A stretch of 64,000 nt of DNA from Beroe forskalii (taxonomy: Eukaryota; Ctenophora; Nuda; Beroida; Beroidae): contig WFMF01000077.1 of assembly GCA_011033025.1 (NCBI GenBank), positions 310,001 to 374,000 of the forward strand. Reading direction: 5' to 3'. The notes below the pieces were generated by a model, which was not told the origin of the DNA, did not search any database, and saw nothing but the letters and a program-made list of their open reading frames with translations. A program made the position numbers and the translations under genes. Positions 20,775 through 30,834 of this stretch are shown one piece after another (the first letter of the stretch is position 1; each line of letters opens with the position of its first letter).

Positions 20775-23700
20775 TTAAAAGTCTGGGGGCAACAGGCCAT
20801 TATCTGATAGCATATCACGTAGTTCGTTGTACTTCCTCTCTAACTCATCATACTTTTTCTCATGTATTTCATCACTTCTGTCCTCACTTTTATCGGAAGC
20901 CCTCCCCTTTGGATCCTCACACTTTAGCTCCTAACTCTTTATACCTTTCCCTCAGATCATGAAACTCCTTTGAACACTGCTCCAAACTACTGAACTCTTT
21001 CTTTTCTCTCAAACATCCCACCCTTTCCAGGACCCTTTTCCGTGCCTCCTGCAGTCCTTTCTCAGTTAACAAGTTGAACTTGTACTCCGCAGTCACCCGG
21101 GCATATTCCTCTTTAGCAGTCTCCTGTACATCTTCTTCATCGACATCCCCATTCTCAAACACAACTTCCTCCTCAACTTCCTGAGCTTGTGCTTCATTCC
21201 CATTCTCCTGACCATTCTCATTCTCCTGACCATTCTCATTCTCCTGACCAATCCCCACTGAATTACCACCATTTCCCACCTCATCAGGAATATCCCCCTC
21301 TTCTCCAGCCGCCTCCTTCCTTGACTCAGGGAGTGTGCTGTATACGTCACTGAAGACAGGGTGACAGAAGAGGGGAGAGGAGAGCGTCATGTTGTACTGG
21401 CACGTGTCAGGCTCAGATACTGCGCTTACCTGCCACAGAATCAAAATCAGCGAAGATCAGGATCATTTGGTAAACAATCCCCCAACAATCACCGATCAGA
21501 GGGTATTTGCAATGAAGCAAGGAAAAACAAACATCAAATTTTAAAACCCCTCCCTCTAAGAAGATAGAGATAGAACCAGTGTTGACCAAACAAAATGATC
21601 GTTTGCATTGTCTGATTTCATGGCAAATATTCATTCGAGAGATAGGACAATATTTTGTTTGAAAGGACGGTAATCATCAGAGAACATCAAGTGCTCCGTA
21701 AAAACATCATGACTTAGTACAACATACCTGGGTTACTTTGCCACAGGAATGGTTGAGAACCACCGACCTTGGGACTGTTGCCTCACCCTTAGTACAAGAG
21801 TCTCCATCTGTGTAGTGCCCTGTGGTCAGTGTACCGTACAGAGTGTCGTAACTCCAGTGAGACCAAATCCCTGCAATATTGAGTCTTACATAAGGTTAAA
21901 TTTTGCACTGAGTTTTGGACAGATGTCCATGTTCTAAGACAAATGTGCTCAATGTCAGACTACCTAAGTAACAAGTTCCCCTAATTTGTATCAATAAGGA
22001 CTGTGGTACAAATGCAATACAAATTGTAGTGAGCAGTGAGACTGCTGCACTAATCGTACCCAGCTTCATCTTGTGGGATTTGAAAGTGCTCTCATTTACA
22101 CTTTGAGGCTACATAAGGAATACAACAAACCTAGAATGCCGTGGTATGAATTCCATCTTGTTGCTAGCTCATGCTGAGTGATATTGCGGAAGGGACACAC
22201 CACATACTTGTACTGTAGTTCCTGAAAACAGGGAGCAGTATATTGCTGAAACAAACTGAAAAGTGATGAAAAATAAGGAATTACATGAAATGCCATCAGA
22301 CACCATGTTTATCATGAATAATCAAAAAAGTAAATTGAATTAAATATTTGGTGTTTTACTGTTTTATTATTTGCAACCCCTTTGTTCAAAACCCTTTGTT
22401 ACCAATTAGCAATCACAGTAAATAAATAAATAATTTAGAACATTTATTACACGCTTAGAATTCGCCATACAGCGGAGCACCTGAAAACAATCAAAAAAAC
22501 AAGCTTGATGACCCACTCAAATCTTCTTTAACACTGAAATTTGTAATTCAGTCTGGTAGAGACTGAATATGTCGAAATTTTGACATATTTGGTCACTTGT
22601 GTCATTTTATGCCTGTAGTGACAATCATTTCCGAACGCCCTAAATTACATTACCACTGCTAAATGCTGTGTGTAGTTTTTGAAAATTTGACTTTTTTTAC
22701 TTCGAAGTCAAGACATCGAGATGGAAAATGGACATAACTTAAATAACGGAGGATATTTCAGATGTTTTCATAAAACTGTGACAGAGGTCGGTGGATGATA
22801 AATTCTGAGTCAGTCATAACATAAGTTACTGTTGTTTGGAAATTGACCATCATTAAGAGCAATTAATTGAAGGTTTAAAAAGTGTACAATTTTATCCAGT
22901 AAAATATAGCTGTAGCAGATTACGAAGACAGTTCCTGCCGGGATTAAGGGGGCCGAAGGGGTCTGAGGTCGATTTCCGGTTTTATGTTCAGGGAGCAAAT
23001 TAAAACGTTCAATGATACGATAGAGTTTAAAAATCAGGAGCTTTCGAAAATCATGTGATTATCGTCGTCAGCTGAGCAGCTGAAGATGGAGGGTGAGAGT
23101 ATGCTTATAAGTGAAATGAGTGGTGTCAGGGAGTGGGGGATGGGAGAGTGATCAGGTGACGATAAACAGAATTAAACAGAATTAAACAGAATTAAACGAT
23201 ATAATCAAATACAATATCACTAAATAACGAAAACAAGCAGGAAAACGGTGTCAGTAGTTGGATAAGAGGATTCCTGAGTCGGTAGGTCTGAATGTTGAGG
23301 AGATCTTGGGGAGGATGGAGTTCCACAGGGTGCTGCACTTTGGAGCGCTGTCTTTTCTGTTCATAGATGGTTTCCTAGTGGCTATGGCAGCCTGTTCTGT
23401 CAGGTCTAGGTGGGAGCGGGAGGGGAGGGACTTGAGGATGTGGATGTCGTTCCAGGCAATGTTGTGTCCGGTGGTGAGGGAGTGATGAGCTGGAGCAGAT
23501 TTCACTCAGTCTGTAGTGTCGTCAACTGCGTTGTTCAGTCTGTAGCATCTCTCGTGTTCTTTCATTCTGTCGAGGAGGGGCGGTATGTCTGTCCGTTGTA
23601 CTTGGCGGGGCAGTCAAGGCAGCTGATCTCGTAGATGGTGTTGGGAGTCTGGGAGGAGGGAGGAGTAGTCTTCGTCTTGGTGAGGAGGTTCCGGAGGGAG

Positions 23701-26700
23701 GTGTTGGAGGAGAAGGTTACGTCGATGTTGTGTTGGTTGAGGATCTTCTTGATGGGTTTGGAGAGGGAGGGATGGAAGGGGAGGAAGGTCTTCAAGGAGG
23801 GTCGAGGTTTGATGTCTCTGTTGAAGGCAGCAAGAGATTGGTGGGTGGAGGATTTGTTGAACTTGTTGGTGACCTCTGTCATGATGGAGGAGATGCGGGA
23901 AGGAGGGAATCCGTTCTGTAGGAGGGTGTGTTGCACTGTCTGAAGTTCTGCGTCGAGGTGTTGTTTCTGATAGAGGAGAACGCCAGCTACCAGTAGGTTT
24001 TTACCCCATGTAAAAGTATTGATCCTAGCCGAAGTTATGAATTTTTCAGATCGTGATTTTGCCTGTAATTACAGTGCACACGCTAACTAATGCCTTTTGC
24101 CGAAAATTAACTTTAAAATGTATCTCCTCCTACAGTTTTTGAGGAAAATCCTTGAAACTTGGTAGTTATGTTCTAGGGCATGAAACAAAACTTTTGATCG
24201 GTCAGATTTTTAATTTAGGCCTCAGAAGTGAAAATATGAATTTTCAAAGGGGCCATCCATAAAGGTCGTCCGCAAAATTTCGGCCATTTCAGACCCCTCC
24301 CTCCCCCATTGTCCACAAACGTCCGCAATCCAGAAACCCCTCCCTCCCCTCGGACGTCCGCATTTTTCTTCGAAATCTTTTGGGTCATCATTTTTGGCCC
24401 CAAAATTTCATGATTTTCTAGTGAAATAGCTGTCAAATCGCCCAAGATTTCCATGAATTGCGGACGTCCACATTTGGCCAAACACCCCCCCCCTACGTCT
24501 GCAAACGTCTGCATTGGCCAGACTCCCCCCTCCCCCCTCATTGCGTACGTCCTTTATGGATGGCCCCAAAGTTGGCTCCTTTCCAAAAAATGGTCAAAAA
24601 TGACAATTTTCAAATTTCAAAAGCCCATATTTTTACTTCTGGGGCTTAAATCAAAAATCTGACCAATCAAAACTTTTGTTTTATGCCTAGAACATTACTA
24701 CCACGTTTCAAGGGGTTTCCTCAAAAACTGTAGGAGATAGATTTTAAAGATGATTTTCGGCAAATTGCATTACAAGTTTGTGTGCACTGTAATTACAGGC
24801 GAACTCGCAATTTGAAAAATTCATAACTATGGCTAGGAACAATATTTTTACATGGGGTAAAAACCTACTGGTAGCTGACGTTCTCCTTTATCAAAAACAA
24901 CAAAAACCCGAAAACCGACCTCAGATCCCCCTGGCTCCCTCAATGTGAACAAAACAAAATTGTCCAATGTCAGTATGAGAATCTTCAATCAGTTGTCATA
25001 ATTAACTATCATCTTGCAATCATTATTATTATTTATTATTATTAAATCTAGACAGCATAAATAAATATACCATCGAGCCTCTTCACGTAGGCATAACATA
25101 CCCTTATCAAAATATTAAATATCAATCTGATAGATCCCTCAATAAGTTAATAAACCCTTTCTAAAACTGAAGAATAGATGAAATAAAGAATGAGGAACTG
25201 TAGGACCCTTACCACATTAAGGCATGGGACATGACCCAAAACTAAGTTAATGACACATATAAATGGTGGTCCATCTTAATAAATCATATAAACTTGGGGG
25301 CGAAGAATGAATAAAATGCTAGTTAAGTTATGGAGCGGCAAAAGGAAAGAATCAAAGATTGAATGAAAATTAACAGTTCCTGACTGCCCCATGCACAGAA
25401 CCTAATTTTCAGGACGCATATGTTTTGGAGGTGCCCGACTCCAGCCGCAAGAGCAACAAAAGGTCCTACAGGGATAAGGCCAATACAAGCTATAACACCT
25501 TGAAATTTTCTATACAGAGATTTTTAGTCCATTTGGTTAGACAGTTTCCCGAATATGCCATTGACACTTATTTTGATGGAGGTGTTAAACTAATCAATGA
25601 TCTTCATCAACTACTGATAGCCTTTATGAACAGTAGACTTTTTGAGCAGTAGTCTTTATCAGGTCTTTATCAACACTGGTCTTTATCAACAAAGTCTTTA
25701 TCAACAAAATCTTTATCAGCAAATTCTTTATCAACAATGTCTTTATCAACAGAGTCTTTAACAATAGTTTGTTCTGATTCACTGTCTTGAAGAAGGCTTT
25801 TTAAACTGTATAAATAACAGCAGGCAGAACAGCAGGCAGAACAGCAGGCAATCAACATGGAACAAAAGTCACGTGGTTTGGCACAACTGAGACGAATTTC
25901 TATTTCCCACTCTGCTCCTTCATAAAGTTGAACATTTGATTTCGTTGCTCATAATTTGAATTGTAGTGTTAAAATTTTTCGAACAAGATGCTGTTGGACT
26001 GATATTTTTGGCATTTAAGGGGGGCCGGGGGGGGGTCCGAGGTTTCCGATTTCAGTTGTTTGATGTTTCTGATAGAGGCGCCAGCTACCAGTAGGTTTTA
26101 CCCCATGAAAAATATTGTTCCTAGCCGAAGTTATAAATTTTTCAAATCATTTTACTGTAATTAAAGTTTAATCATGCGAAACTTCGACGCGATTTGCCGA
26201 AAATCAACTTTAAAATCTATCTCCTCCTACAAATTTTTGAGGAAAACCCTTGAAACTTGGTAGTTATTTTTTCTAGGGCATATAACTCAACTTTGTATCG
26301 AGCCGATTTTTGATTTAGGCCTCAGAAGTGAAAATATGAATTTTCAAAGTTGGCTCCTGTCACAAAAATCGTCAAAAATAGTGATTTTCAAAATTCAAAA
26401 ATCGATATTTTCACTTCTAAGGCCTAAATCAAAATCGGCTCGATACAAAAGTTGAGTTTTTATGCCCTAGAACATAACTACCAAGTTTCAAGGGTTTTCT
26501 CCAAAGTTTGTAGGAGAAGATAGATTTTGAAGCTGATTTTCGGCAAATCCTTTCAAAGTTCGATAAGCATGCTGTAATTACAGGCGAACTCTCGATTTGA
26601 AAAATTTATAACTTCGGCTAGGAACAATATTTTTTCATGGGGTAAAACCCACTGGTAGCTGGCGTTCTCCTCTATCAGAAAACAAAAAACCCAAAATCGA

Positions 26701-27616
26701 CCTCCCCCCCCCCCTTAACAATGTATGGTCACACTTGAATGGCAATATATTTTCTCGTGTTATATAAGTGATTGCCTAAGCATGTTATAAGTTATTTCAA
26801 TTTATTTATTTACGTAGCAACACAGAGTGAAGCTGTGTGTTTGCAGGGCAAGCAGGCCTGCTAGTAATTAATTATTTCAGATTGTTAGGATATCCTGACT
26901 TTTTAGTTTTTATAATTTATTAAGTTGTTTTGTTATGTTAATGTTGCCCATTGTAATTGAGCAATTAATCTGAATCATAATTGAAAATGAGATAATACTA
27001 ATATATGTTCAATCATGGTGTAATGGCTATAAAATATAAATTACTTGTTTTATTAAATTACTTGTTTTATTAATGATAATGATAATAATAATCTATGTGC
27101 TAGTAATGACTGAAAGGTTACCTCTAACTCATAACATCTACCAGCTATCTGGCTAAGAGCAGAGTGTCCACAGGGTGAATTTGGGGATCGAGATGGTGTA
27201 AGCTTTTGTCGTAAACTCTGCCCAATCGGACCTGAAAAGTCAGCTATCTATATATAAATGTGATCATTTGTACAGTAACTTACTGTATAAAAGAGTTCCA
27301 CATGCAAGTGTAAATGTACTCTTGAAAACAAGTACATACCAATATTTCATTCAGAATTTAATTTAATGAAATACAGAAGATTTAATGAAATACTGAAGAT
27401 GAAATACAGAATATGAAAGAAGATGAAGAAGATGAAATACAGGTAAGATAATGCCTTACCAGCATTGACATGAGAGTGGGTTTCTATGACCTTGACATCA
27501 ATTTTGTTGCCAGAAGATGCAATATCCAATACTTTTAGGAGTGTTAAAGCATAAATCATGAACATGTCTATGCAGAGTAAATAAAATGAAGATAACACAT
27601 CAACACTCTTGTCCAA
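20775..27616 (-). CDS. GNPTG: N-acetylglucosamine-1-phosphotransferase subunit gamma
   Basis: The gamma subunit of the Golgi enzyme that starts the mannose-6-phosphate tag on lysosomal hydrolases. Exons, 5' to 3': 27616-27460 (signal peptide; the ATG ending at 27565, [13 protein letters not shown], is a good alternative start), 27231-27122, 22221-22131, 21870-21728 and 21429-20775. All introns are GT-AG with matching phases. The mannose-6-phosphate-receptor-homology domain spans exons 2-5: [20 protein letters not shown], then [20 protein letters not shown], then DGDSC and [21 protein letters not shown] Gln/Asn/Glu-rich insert (about 21130-21260) precedes the C-terminal helical domain. The open frame stops at TGA 20919-20917 after [11 protein letters not shown], yet skipping one base there opens 47 further codons ending [13 protein letters not shown] that fit the family C-terminus better. 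About 340 or 385 residues. Confidence 0.92.
21130..21262 (-). repeat. Asn/Glu/Gly-coding repeat within GNPTG exon 5
   Basis: A 15-18-bp unit coding [12 protein letters not shown] is repeated three times, followed by an acidic Glu/Asp/Val stretch. It lies in the variable linker between the MRH domain and the C-terminal helical domain and keeps the frame. Confidence 0.7.
22408..22463 (-). mobile_element. 3'-end stub of a B/C-family retrotransposon
   Basis: An ATTT tetranucleotide repeat preceded on the minus strand by TAAGCGTGTAATAAATG, closely matching the 3' terminus of element B (2386-2430). Nothing more of the element is recognisable, so this would be an extremely 5'-truncated copy in GNPTG intron 2. 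Confidence 0.5.
22983..23965 (-). mobile_element. Penelope-like element fragment (GIY-YIG endonuclease)
   Basis: Minus-strand coding begins near 23936 ([19 protein letters not shown]) and reaches the GIY-YIG region: [19 protein letters not shown], with a CxxC typical of Penelope-type EN. A frameshift near 23566 and an in-frame TGA near 23512 interrupt it. It then resumes with [20 protein letters not shown] and a Glu-containing helix ([16 protein letters not shown]). The RT domain is missing, so the copy is 5'-truncated and dead. The 3' part (about 23030-23100) has a CGTCGTCAGCTGA segment that is also seen near 30000. The insertion site is inside the left arm of the foldback element. Confidence 0.8.
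24249..24567. mobile_element. Harbinger-like MITE, copy 1
   Basis: 319 bp, with termini GGGGCCATCCATAAAGG / CCTTTATGGATGGCCCC and a 3-bp AAA duplication (24246-24248 and 24568-24570). The uninterrupted target (TTTTCAAAGTTGGC) is present in foldback copy 2 near 26340, which confirms the boundaries. GG-rich termini and a 3-bp target duplication are typical of PIF/Harbinger-type elements; the family call is an inference. No coding capacity. Confidence 0.75.
24950..26010 (-). other. GNPTG intron 2, interval between foldback copies
   Basis: AT-rich intron sequence. 25660-25770 is a small tandem repeat of the 15-mer TCTTTATCAACAAAG and variants, and 25820-25855 repeats CAGGCAGAACAG. No gene or exon recognised. 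Confidence 0.5.
26015..26716. mobile_element. Foldback element, copy 2 (uninterrupted)
   Basis: Left end: G-run, then TTTCTGATAGAGGCGCCAGC and TACCAGTAGGTTTTACCCCA. Right end: TGGGGTAAAACCCACTGGTA, then GCTGGCGTTCTCCTCTATCA and a C-run. The two halves (about 26070-26370 and 26380-26690) are near-complete inverted copies with almost no loop, so one transcript could form a hairpin of about 300 bp. Non-coding. 26717-27121 is AT-rich intron without further features. Confidence 0.85.
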
Positions 27617-27619
27617 ATA

Positions 27620-28140
27620 TTATTGATCTTTCATGAAACAGTATGCTGGATCTCCACGCCATGTCATCACTCTGAAACTCAAACTATGATAACATACTCA
27701 AAAGCTTGATAACGTAGTTTTGTATGTTGATTAATCAAAAAAAATGATTCTTTTGAAAGCAATTAACAGACAATTATTATTTATTATTATTTAACAGACA
27801 ATTAACAGACAAATTAACAGACAAATTTATTTCTTGGTAATTAAATCTAAACATAATTAATTAAGCAAAGACTTATGAAAAACCATATAAAAAGTTGTTC
27901 TTATTTGAAATTACAGATAAATTAAAGTCTATGTAAAGAAGAAATGTTCTTTATCTTCTTACATTTTGCCAGAAATCGAAGTGGGGTAAAAACCGAAATG
28001 TGGAACTAGCCCACTTCTGCAGTAGAAAATCGCGTGGCGCATCCACATAGCTACACGACTTGTGCTTATAAAGATTTTTAAAAAATGGAGCTATACGGGC
28101 TTCGGAATTGAACAGGGTTCCCGATCCCATTTGCTTAACA
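27620..28140. other. Intergenic sequence upstream of GNPTG
   Basis: Presumed promoter side of GNPTG. AT-rich, with short tandem ATTAACAGACA copies (27765-27825). No core promoter element stands out, and I see no gene. Confidence 0.4.
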
Positions 28141-28141
28141 G

Positions 28142-29150
28142 TTAACACGTATACCCTTGTTAGATCTCCAAGGCTTGCTAAACACGTTCACCTAACCAGA
28201 AACGCGCGGCGCGTAGACACACCTATGCGGGCGTAGGATGTTTCCATGCACAAAATGGTATGTCTCCCATGTAAACGGGGCTGATCACAGATCTAAAGGT
28301 CAATTTTTCTGTATCCTAAACCTAACCATGACCCTAACCAAAACCCCTTAATCCTCTCCAAACCTTGCTAATCACCCTTCCCCGACCCTAACCAGAAAAG
28401 CGCTAGATGCGCTTAATTATATTTGAGGAATGTTTTACATGGGAGACTAGCCACAAAATGCGCGGCCACGGAGCAGGTAGTCATGTCGACGGACGTTGCC
28501 CCGTCTATTTCTTTTGACTGGATGGCGAGGTTGCAAAGTGACGTCGAATTGTGGAACGTTGCGCCGCGCGCGAGGGTAGGGTAACGTCCTACGAGTAGTC
28601 ATGAGTCAGGGCCGTTCTTAAGCCCACAGAGGGAAGCGCGCGGCGCGTACACACAGCTTTGCGGGCTTGTCAGACGCCTTCGACGGACGCACGCGCTTCG
28701 AGCGCACGCCCGCCGAAGGCAAAGGGGTCAGACAACGTCTGACAATTGCGGGCTTAGCACTTAGGAATTCGCCGCGCAATTGGCGAACAAAGATATACGT
28801 GTTTAGCAAGTGGAAACTACTCAACTAAAGCTAAGGTAACTAATATAACGCGTATGTGTGAACGTGGATCTCGATCCATCGAAAGAACGAAACCATCGAA
28901 AGAACGGAACCATCGAAAGAACGCAACGGAACCATCGAAAGAACGCTCAAATAACAGTGGGCGCGCAAAGCTGTAAATTTGCTTTTCATTGAAATTTGCG
29001 CATTTTTTCGAAATATCTTTTGATCGATCCATGTGCACACATACGGGTAAGGTTGTTACTAAGGTTTTTTTTTTTATCAAGTGGTATACGCAGAGTGTGC
29101 ATAAACACGCCGCGCAACGCAAACAGGGATATACGTGTTTAGCAAGACCA
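28142..29150. repeat. Dispersed P/Q modules and a 17-bp tandem repeat
   Basis: P-type modules (CACACCTATGCGGGC and relatives) lie at about 28203-28235 and 28640-28675. Q-type modules (GATATACGTGTTTAGCAA) lie at about 28793-28812 and 29121-29144. A palindrome (GTCAGACAACGTCTGACAAT) lies at 28727-28746, beside a GGCGG/GCGCGC segment as at 10030. 28875-28950 is a four-copy tandem of ACCATCGAAAGAACG. Between the modules there is a degenerate CCCTAACC-type stretch (28316-28400). No gene recognised. Confidence 0.6.
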
Positions 29151-29337
29151 TCGAATCACAACCAGATCCTTTTTGGTTGTTGTAAAATAGTGTGACAATA
29201 ATAATTATTGTCTATCGATGATAGACCTTTCCGGGCGCCGAGCCGCGCACCGCTCAGTCACCTTCGTGGCTGCATCAGTGGGCCTACGGGTAAGAACATA
29301 TCTTTCGTTTCAATGTCAGAAAACTTGGATCAATGTA

Positions 29338-29482
29338 AACAATAATAAATGGCAAGTTTTTTCAATTTTTTCTTTGTTCAAATTGTCCCAGTTGTCCCAA
29401 AAACTGGTTTATAATAAATGGCAGTTTTTTAAAAACTTTTTCTTTGTCCAAATTGTCCCAGTTGTCCCAAAAACCAGTTTAT
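29338..29482. repeat. 70-bp tandem duplication
   Basis: Two consecutive copies of a segment running from ATAATAAATGGCA to GTCCCAAAAACTGGTTTA, with minor differences (TTCAATTTTTT versus TTTAAAAACTT). Non-coding. Confidence 0.75.
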
Positions 29483-29647
29483 CTTATCTATCTTTATCCC
29501 AAACTCAAAAAATTAAATTTGGACTGTGTCATCTACATTTAAATTTGCCCTAACCAGGCAAGCCCTAAACTGTTCTATTGACACCCCTGGTTAGGGGAAC
29601 ATTTAAATTATCGCCAGGGTTTTCCAGAAATGAGAGTTAAGGTGCAT

Positions 29648-29866
29648 GTAACGTTCGTCGGTCGATCGAATGGAATTGGTTGATCGATCAACTTCATTTG
29701 ATCGACTGATGTGTTTTTAATAGAAAATCTTTAAGCTAGTAGGGAAACAACTAAATAATGCTCATTTAAACACGATTCAAGTCAACAGGGAGCATTAAAA
29801 CACATCATTCGTTCAAATGGAGTTGATCGATCGATCAATTCCATTCGATCGACCGACGAACGTTAC
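29648..29866. mobile_element. 219-bp palindromic MITE with GATC-rich arms
   Basis: The left arm GTAACGTTCGTCGGTCGATC and about 25 further bases are mirrored at the right by GATCGACCGACGAACGTTAC. The arms contain repeated GATCGATC. The interior is AT-rich and also partly self-complementary (CACATC/CATCA; TTTAAACACGATT). No target duplication is evident. Confidence 0.7.
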
Positions 29867-29974
29867 GGGCGCCTAACATTATGTTCTTTAAAAGGTGATA
29901 TACCACTCAAGGGATTGAAGTTTAAACAAAATAACTGATACCAGAAAATTTTATTTTAATCTAATGAAATTGTT

Positions 29975-30215
29975 ATCAAAAGATTTCAGAAATCATGAGA
30001 TTATTGTTGTCAGCTGAGAGTGAAGGATGAAGTGGTGTTTAAATAGGAGTAACTGAGGTGTTGCCACCTCTGAGATTGGTGTCTGACATTTCAACGAAAG
30101 TACCGTTCGTAGGTGGGTGATACTGATTTAACAGTATATCCACGTACGTACATGGTGCTGCGTGATCGGAAATTTCATAATGATTCTCATTTCTCGAGGT
30201 GGCGACACCTGGGTG
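29975..30215. repeat. Penelope-like 3' remnant and small inverted repeat
   Basis: 29985-30035 (ATCATGAGATTATTGTTGTC followed by AGCTGAG) closely resembles the 3' part of the Penelope-like fragment at 23045-23080. Next to it, GAGGTGTTGCCACCTC (30056) and GAGGTGGCGACACCT (30199) form a 16-bp inverted pair enclosing about 130 bases. Confidence 0.5.
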
Positions 30216-30800
30216 ATGTCAAGGGAGTGGTGTGAAGGGACGGTGAAGGGTGGGATGAACATACTAATTTAGGGTTGTGTTGAGAAACACACTTTGTATA
30301 TATACCAACATCTGACACCATAGCTGTTCATACTGAACAGAACCTCTCAGCTTCAGTTCCTTGTTTAACATGAGCAACCAAGTTCAAATTCAAATTCAAG
30401 TAGTTAATTACTGGAGCAAGGTGCCTGGATTGAAAGTGGTGTGTCACATCATGGGCACTTCTGGGATCTAAATGAAATTCTCTTGTCAAAAATAAATAAT
30501 TGTATTCCTATGAGAATTTTGTGTCAACCAATCCAAATATAGGAAAATTCAAAGGGGTAAATGTAGCATGATTCTATTTAGTAGAACAGTAAATGCATGC
30601 CTAATGCATGACAAAATATAATTAACATTATTGTGTGAATTGGAATAGGGTATAGATAATGAGGGTTTCAATGATTGATATGAGTTGGCTATGTGGCCAA
30701 AATTTTATTATTATATACACAGAATTGCATGTTGCACTACATGTGCAAACAAGCTCCTAAATTCTTTACAACTGGCGTGAACTATAAGATGTGCTACATT
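30216..30800. other. Intergenic sequence before element C
   Basis: AT-rich and non-coding. Its right end holds GATGTGCTACATTTTAGATC repeats (30788-30830) that recur immediately after element C. Confidence 0.5.
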
Positions 30801-30834
30801 TTAGATCTACACATTTTAGATCTACATTTAAGTT

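Larger units (their letters stand above)
22925..24945. mobile_element. Foldback element, copy 1, with two nested insertions
   Basis: The outer ends are mirror images: a G-run followed by GTCTGAGGTCGATTTCCGG at the left and a complementary CCGACCTCAGATCCCCC at the right. The arms continue with GAGAACGCCAGCTACCAGTA (23980) and its inverse CTACTGGTAGCTGACG (24870), then through several hundred mirrored bases. A Penelope-like fragment splits the left arm (about 22983-23965) and a Harbinger-like MITE sits near the centre (24249-24567). The element has no coding capacity of its own. It lies in intron 2 of GNPTG. Confidence 0.8.

Noticed and set aside
23258..23943. Plus-strand Glu/Gly-rich frames across the Penelope-like region
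   Set aside because: They are antisense shadows of the minus-strand GIY-YIG coding sequence.
30056..30215. Hammerhead ribozyme, as found in some Penelope-like elements
   Set aside because: I looked for CTGATGA...GAAA core elements near both Penelope remnants and did not find a convincing set.
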